Of a stretch of DNA of 64,000 bases, positions 60,526 through 64,000 are shown in pieces (positions within the stretch are counted from its first letter, which is position 1; every line of letters starts with the position of its first letter). Below the pieces are notes generated by a model that was given only the letters and a program-made list of their open reading frames with translations, was not told the DNA's origin and searched no databases. The stretch is from positions 1 through 64,000 of the forward strand of contig DXKH01000031.1 in assembly GCA_019415335.1 (NCBI GenBank), written 5' to 3'. Made by a program: the position numbers and the translations under genes. This DNA comes from Citrobacter sp. (GTDB lineage: Bacteria; Pseudomonadota; Gammaproteobacteria; Enterobacterales; Enterobacteriaceae).

Positions 60526-63069
60526 TCAGTGACACTGCGCAGCAGCGTTAATGATTGAGGTCGTATTTTTCTCTTCGGGCAGTGTGTATTGCGCGACGCA
60601 GTGTTCACTGGCGTCCTGACCCCAGGAGACAGTGAGCTGGCCGCGCTGAGACAGGCCGGAGAGGTAAGTTTGGCCATCATTGCCAACAATAAATTCGCTA
60701 TCCTTATCTTCCGTGGTCACCGTTGCGCCGAAGGGCAGCGGCCGACCGTTTTTCGTCAGTTGCATCAGGACCCTGCTCCCCAGGCGGGTGTTGAAACTGG
60801 CGCGTACCACGGCCCCTCGCGTTGGCGTGACGGTCTGTGCGGCATGCATGACGTCCGCATCATCCGGCAGCGTTTCGGTATCCAGCGAGAGGGTGTTGTG
60901 GCGATAAGCGCTGACAAATGGCACCACGGCATAACCCCGGAAATCCGTCTCAACGCCGGTCTGGTTAGTAATACGCGTCCCGTGAGTTCCTGGCGCTTTT
61001 ACCAGCGCGATGGTTTCACTGAGCGGTTGGCTCAGGGTAATCCCGTTGGCGTGGGCTAGCACACCGCCCTGAAGACCGACGTTGACGGTCTGCTGATATT
61101 TATCCTGACTCATGCCACCGCTCATTTCGCCGTAGGTGGTTTTGTAATCAGCATTCATGCTGGTTGAGCTGCCGCTGCCTGTGGTACTCAGCCCTTGCTG
61201 GAGGTTCCAGTTCAGGTTGTCATTCTGCAGGGCCGTCCCGTTAAGGCCGATATTCTGCGTGGTACCGTCTTTGGTGTTATTCAGGTTATAGGTCGCCCAG
61301 GTGTTATGCATCCAGTGGTCGAGCGGCACGGAGACACTCAATGAGATCTGGTTGTCATTGCTTGTGGAATTGCCGTTGCTATCGCTGCTGTTGGTGTTTT
61401 TATTCATGCTATAGCTCAGGCTGTAACTCGCGCCATGCCAGCTGTTGCTGTAGCTGATACCCATGGAGAGCATGTCCTCACTCTGGCTCCAGTAGGTCTC
61501 TTTGACCAGGCTCAGCGTGACGGAACCCCAGCCTTCACCCAGCGTTTGGTCGAGAGTGGCTTCGGTACGCGCCCGGCGCTGCTGTGGTGCGGACATGTCG
61601 CTGGCGCGGGTGTAAGACGACAGGGTATCTTCAAGGGTGTAAAACCCTTTGCTGTTATAGCGGTATCCGGCCAGAGAGAGGTTCGTTCCCGTGACGGCAA
61701 AATCTTTGCTGTAGCGCATACGCCATGACTGGCCTTTGCTGGAGTGCTGCTTTTTCAGCAGTGCCTTCGCGCGCGTCACGTCGAGGGAAAAGGCTCCCAG
61801 GTCTCCCATATTTTTCCCGCCGCCAATAGCCTGCGACTGATAGTCACTGCTCTGTTGCGCCCCCCCGTAGGCGGTAAATCCCAGGGGAAGACCATAAATA
61901 GCGCTGCCCTGGGCAAAGGGTGTTTTTTCAACATCGGTGTCATAAGAGCGATAGCGACCCGCCGTCACGCTGTAGCGGAGATTTTTCTCACGCTGGAGCA
62001 CCGGGACGGAGGCATAGGGCACGACAAAATGGTTTTCACTGCCATCGGTCTCTTTGACCGTCACCTGAAGGTCGCCGCTGCTGCCTGTCGGGTAGAGATC
62101 GTTAATTTCAAAGGCACCGGGCGCAACGGTGTTCTGATAGATGACGTAGCCGTTCTGGCGCACCGTGACTTGCGCATTACTGTGCGCGGTGCCACGAATA
62201 ATCGGTGCATACCCTTTTTCGCTGTCCGGTAGCATGTCGTTGTCGGAGTTTACCTGTACGCCGGTAAAAGGCACGCTGTCGAAGACGTCGGATGGGGAGG
62301 AGCTTTGTCCAATCGTCAGATCGCTTTTCATCGCCACGATATCGCGTTGGGCGTAGGTGTACACCGATGAGAAGGTTTGCTGCTCGTCGTGGCCCGTGGT
62401 GCTGCGATTCCAGGTTGAGTAGTTTCGCAGACGCCATGCACCGACATTCAGGCCCGGGCGCAGGTTGACGTACTGGCTGCTATTATCCTTTTCGCCTGGC
62501 TGGCGGGCATAACTCTGACTGGCCGTGGCGCTATAGTTAAGCAGTCCTGCGGTGATGCCTTCATCGAACTCTTTGGGATCGATATAACCGCGCGGTACTT
62601 TGCCCAGAGCCGACTGCGGAATGCTCAACAACAGTTGTTGATTGCTGACGCGAAACGTTGCGGATGCCGACGGGATGATGCTTAAATCTGCACACTGGCT
62701 TTCAGCCATCTGTGGCGGGAATACTTTAGTTTTAATTCCGAGATTTTTTAATTCATCCAGACTAAAGCAGGGCTGGAGTGAGGTATTACCCTTGCGATCT
62801 TTCTGGAGAGTAAACGTAACATTACGGGTGTCGATTTTATTGTTATTAATAAAAACGGTAACCGGATATGTACCTGGCGCTTGTCCCGGACCTTTTTCAT
62901 AAATAGCAAGGTCGGTCTTTCCCTGTTGTGGATTATCAATATCCAGTAACGCCGGGTTAAAATAATCATCCGCCCTGGTTTGCTGTGCAAAGCAGGCAAC
63001 TGCCAGGCCAAACAGGATGACCAGCAGAGTGAAAATGCGACAGGAAAAGGGTTTTTGATTTGTATACAT
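60526..63069 (-). CDS. fimbrial outer-membrane usher
   Basis: About 847 residues, PapC/FimD family. Signal peptide (to about residue 34), N-terminal chaperone-docking domain (DDYFNPALLDIDNP ...), 24-strand barrel with plug, and C-terminal domains ending with a cysteine pair (SEHCVAQYTL, AAAQCH). ATG at 63069 is taken; a TTG two codons earlier is weaker. 30 bp after the chaperone gene. Assembles and exports the subunits encoded around it. Confidence 0.93.
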   Translation of the reverse strand: MYTNQKPFSCRIFTLLVILFGLAVACFAQQTRADDYFNPALLDIDNPQQGKTDLAIYEKGPGQAPGTYPVTVFINNNKIDTRNVTFTLQKDRKGNTSLQPCFSLDELKNLGIKTKVFPPQMAESQCADLSIIPSASATFRVSNQQLLLSIPQSALGKVPRGYIDPKEFDEGITAGLLNYSATASQSYARQPGEKDNSSQYVNLRPGLNVGAWRLRNYSTWNRSTTGHDEQQTFSSVYTYAQRDIVAMKSDLTIGQSSSPSDVFDSVPFTGVQVNSDNDMLPDSEKGYAPIIRGTAHSNAQVTVRQNGYVIYQNTVAPGAFEINDLYPTGSSGDLQVTVKETDGSENHFVVPYASVPVLQREKNLRYSVTAGRYRSYDTDVEKTPFAQGSAIYGLPLGFTAYGGAQQSSDYQSQAIGGGKNMGDLGAFSLDVTRAKALLKKQHSSKGQSWRMRYSKDFAVTGTNLSLAGYRYNSKGFYTLEDTLSSYTRASDMSAPQQRRARTEATLDQTLGEGWGSVTLSLVKETYWSQSEDMLSMGISYSNSWHGASYSLSYSMNKNTNSSDSNGNSTSNDNQISLSVSVPLDHWMHNTWATYNLNNTKDGTTQNIGLNGTALQNDNLNWNLQQGLSTTGSGSSTSMNADYKTTYGEMSGGMSQDKYQQTVNVGLQGGVLAHANGITLSQPLSETIALVKAPGTHGTRITNQTGVETDFRGYAVVPFVSAYRHNTLSLDTETLPDDADVMHAAQTVTPTRGAVVRASFNTRLGSRVLMQLTKNGRPLPFGATVTTEDKDSEFIVGNDGQTYLSGLSQRGQLTVSWGQDASEHCVAQYTLPEEKNTTSIINAAAQCH

Positions 63070-63099
63070 GATCAATTCAGGCGCCGGAGCGCCGGATAA

Positions 63100-63774
63100 T
63101 TAATGAACGGATGCAGACCAGGTTTTGCTGATGCTGCCGTAATCCGTAATGACGGACCAGGTCACGGCCGAGTCACCGGTATGGGCTGGCAGAGCAATAT
63201 GGGTCTCAGTTTCAGGAACCGCCCAGGTTGCCTTTGCAATTTTGTGACCATTCAGCGCTACGGTCTGGAAATTCATATAAAATGGGGTTGGGTTTTTCAC
63301 AACCAGATCGTTGCCTTCACGATGCCATTCCAGTTTATCGGCCATCTCTTCCGGTTTGCCTTTAACCGAAGACGGACGATAAAGCAATTTAATACGCGTA
63401 TTGACCGCGATTTGCAGAGTATTAACACCCACCGCGTTTTTAGACGAGGGAATGGTTTTAATATTTAACCAGTACAGAGATTCGCGATCTTCCGGTAAAT
63501 TTCCGCCCGTACGGACAACGCGCAAAACGTTATCTTCTTTAGTATCCAGACGAAACAATGGAGGCGTAATCAGAAAAGGGACATTGGCCCGATTTTTACT
63601 GCCGGCATCCACCCATGACTGAACCAGATAATCCGTTGCATCTGGGTTTGAAAGACCGATTGATGACTCTTTTTTATCACTCTGGTAAACCAGACGCGTG
63701 CCATTAATAATAACACCGGCATGTGCAGTTGCAGCCGTTAATAAAAGAGTGCTGAGTAAAAGACCGTGACGCAT
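63100..63774 (-). CDS. periplasmic fimbrial chaperone
   Basis: 224 residues, PapD/FimC family. Signal peptide (cleavage after AHA, residue 19), GVIINGTRLVYQSDKKESS with the subunit-anchoring Arg (about 27), LPEDRESLYWLNIKTIP with a short F1-G1 region typical of the FGS subfamily, and an anchoring Lys in TRIKLLYRP. Lies between the major pilin and usher genes. Confidence 0.94.
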   Translation of the reverse strand: MRHGLLLSTLLLTAATAHAGVIINGTRLVYQSDKKESSIGLSNPDATDYLVQSWVDAGSKNRANVPFLITPPLFRLDTKEDNVLRVVRTGGNLPEDRESLYWLNIKTIPSSKNAVGVNTLQIAVNTRIKLLYRPSSVKGKPEEMADKLEWHREGNDLVVKNPTPFYMNFQTVALNGHKIAKATWAVPETETHIALPAHTGDSAVTWSVITDYGSISKTWSASVH

Positions 63775-63794
63775 AAATATGTCTCAAATGAAGA

Positions 63795-63829
63795 AGAGAT
63801 ATTAACCCTGAGAACTGGTTAATATCTCT
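63795..63829 (-). promoter_or_regulatory. intercistronic stem-loop between major pilin and chaperone genes
   Basis: AGAGATATTAACC / GGTTAATATCTCT, a perfect 13-bp stem with a 9-nt loop, 12 bp after the pilin stop. Weak T content follows on the minus strand. Such hairpins lower downstream expression or protect the pilin mRNA in other fimbrial operons. Confidence 0.75.
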
Positions 63830-63841
63830 GGATTGATACTA

Positions 63842-64000
63842 TTAGTTATAGATAACGGTAAACGTAGAAACAGAGTTTGCCGGGCCAGCAGTAACTGCCG
63901 CCTGGGTCTGAATATAACGAGCACCGAATTCCAGACTGTTGACCGTTGTACCGGACACTAATGGATACTGTCGTGAGGGTGAATAGAGGCTGACAGGTTG
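63842..64000 (-). CDS. major fimbrial subunit, C-terminal part (gene runs out of the window)
   Basis: The last 52 codons of a pilin: SLEFGARYIQTQAAVTAG and the closing beta-strand FTVIYN before TAA, the usual end of FimA-type subunits (YIQT..., penultimate Tyr). The frame stays open to the window edge. First visible gene of the leftward operon, so the promoter and any switch lie outside. Confidence 0.9.
   Translation of the reverse strand, partial: QPVSLYSPSRQYPLVSGTTVNSLEFGARYIQTQAAVTAGPANSVSTFTVIYN

Overview
The window reads as an enterobacterial chromosome segment close to Escherichia and Salmonella, most likely Citrobacter. Almost every protein is near-identical in length and sequence to its E. 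coli K-12 counterpart, and gene order follows E. coli from nadA through rhlE and dinG. Three things separate it from E. coli. A complete hut operon sits between ybhC and ybhB, as in Salmonella and Klebsiella. A two-gene FecCD-type ABC transporter lies between aroG and gpmA, as in Salmonella but without the Salmonella oxaloacetate-decarboxylase cluster. Two accessory islands flank dinG. The genus call is inference; the species is not determined.

Layout. 1-900: the end of a tRNA operon (partial tRNA-Val, three identical tRNA-Lys) with odd repeats carrying copies of the tRNA 3' tail, two terminators and a REP pair. 0.9-8.4 kb: nadA-pnuC (NAD synthesis and salvage, NadR box), zitB, ybgS, aroG (TyrR box), the ABC transporter, gpmA (Fur box). 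8.6-12.9 kb: the galETKM operon with both Gal operators and a CRP site. 13.1-18.4 kb: modEF, acrZ and modABC (molybdate sensing and uptake, ModE operator). 18.4-21.8 kb: ybhA, pgl, ybhC. 22.0-28.3 kb: hutIGC and hutUH (histidine to glutamate) with HutC operators. 28.4-33.9 kb: ybhB and the divergent bioA / bioBFCD operon with the BirA operator. 34.4-40.6 kb: uvrB (LexA box), ybhK, and moaABCDE behind a Moco riboswitch and ModE site. 40.6-50.6 kb: ybhL, ybhN-clsB-ybhP, ybhQ, and cecR-ybhGFSR. 50.8-52.2 kb: rhlE.

52.2-56.7 kb is the first island. It begins with a large inverted repeat whose arms carry hairpins with compensatory base changes. Next come a GntR-family regulator and, divergently, a fumarase/aspartase-superfamily lyase (closest by motif to 3-carboxy-muconate cycloisomerase) and a DASS/CitT-type anion transporter. 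The shared promoter has three regularly spaced copies of one operator motif. This looks like a self-contained, substrate-inducible uptake-and-lysis module for an unidentified carboxylate and is the best candidate for an undescribed system here. dinG (LexA box) follows.

59.0-64.0 kb is the second island: a chaperone-usher fimbrial operon read leftward into the dinG 3' end (partial major pilin, chaperone, usher, two-domain adhesin-like subunit, minor pilin). Its apparent terminator lies inside the dinG coding sequence.

Functionally, molybdate uptake (mod) and molybdopterin synthesis (moa) share ModE control. Two LexA boxes mark SOS genes. REP/BIME elements sit in many of the intergenic gaps.
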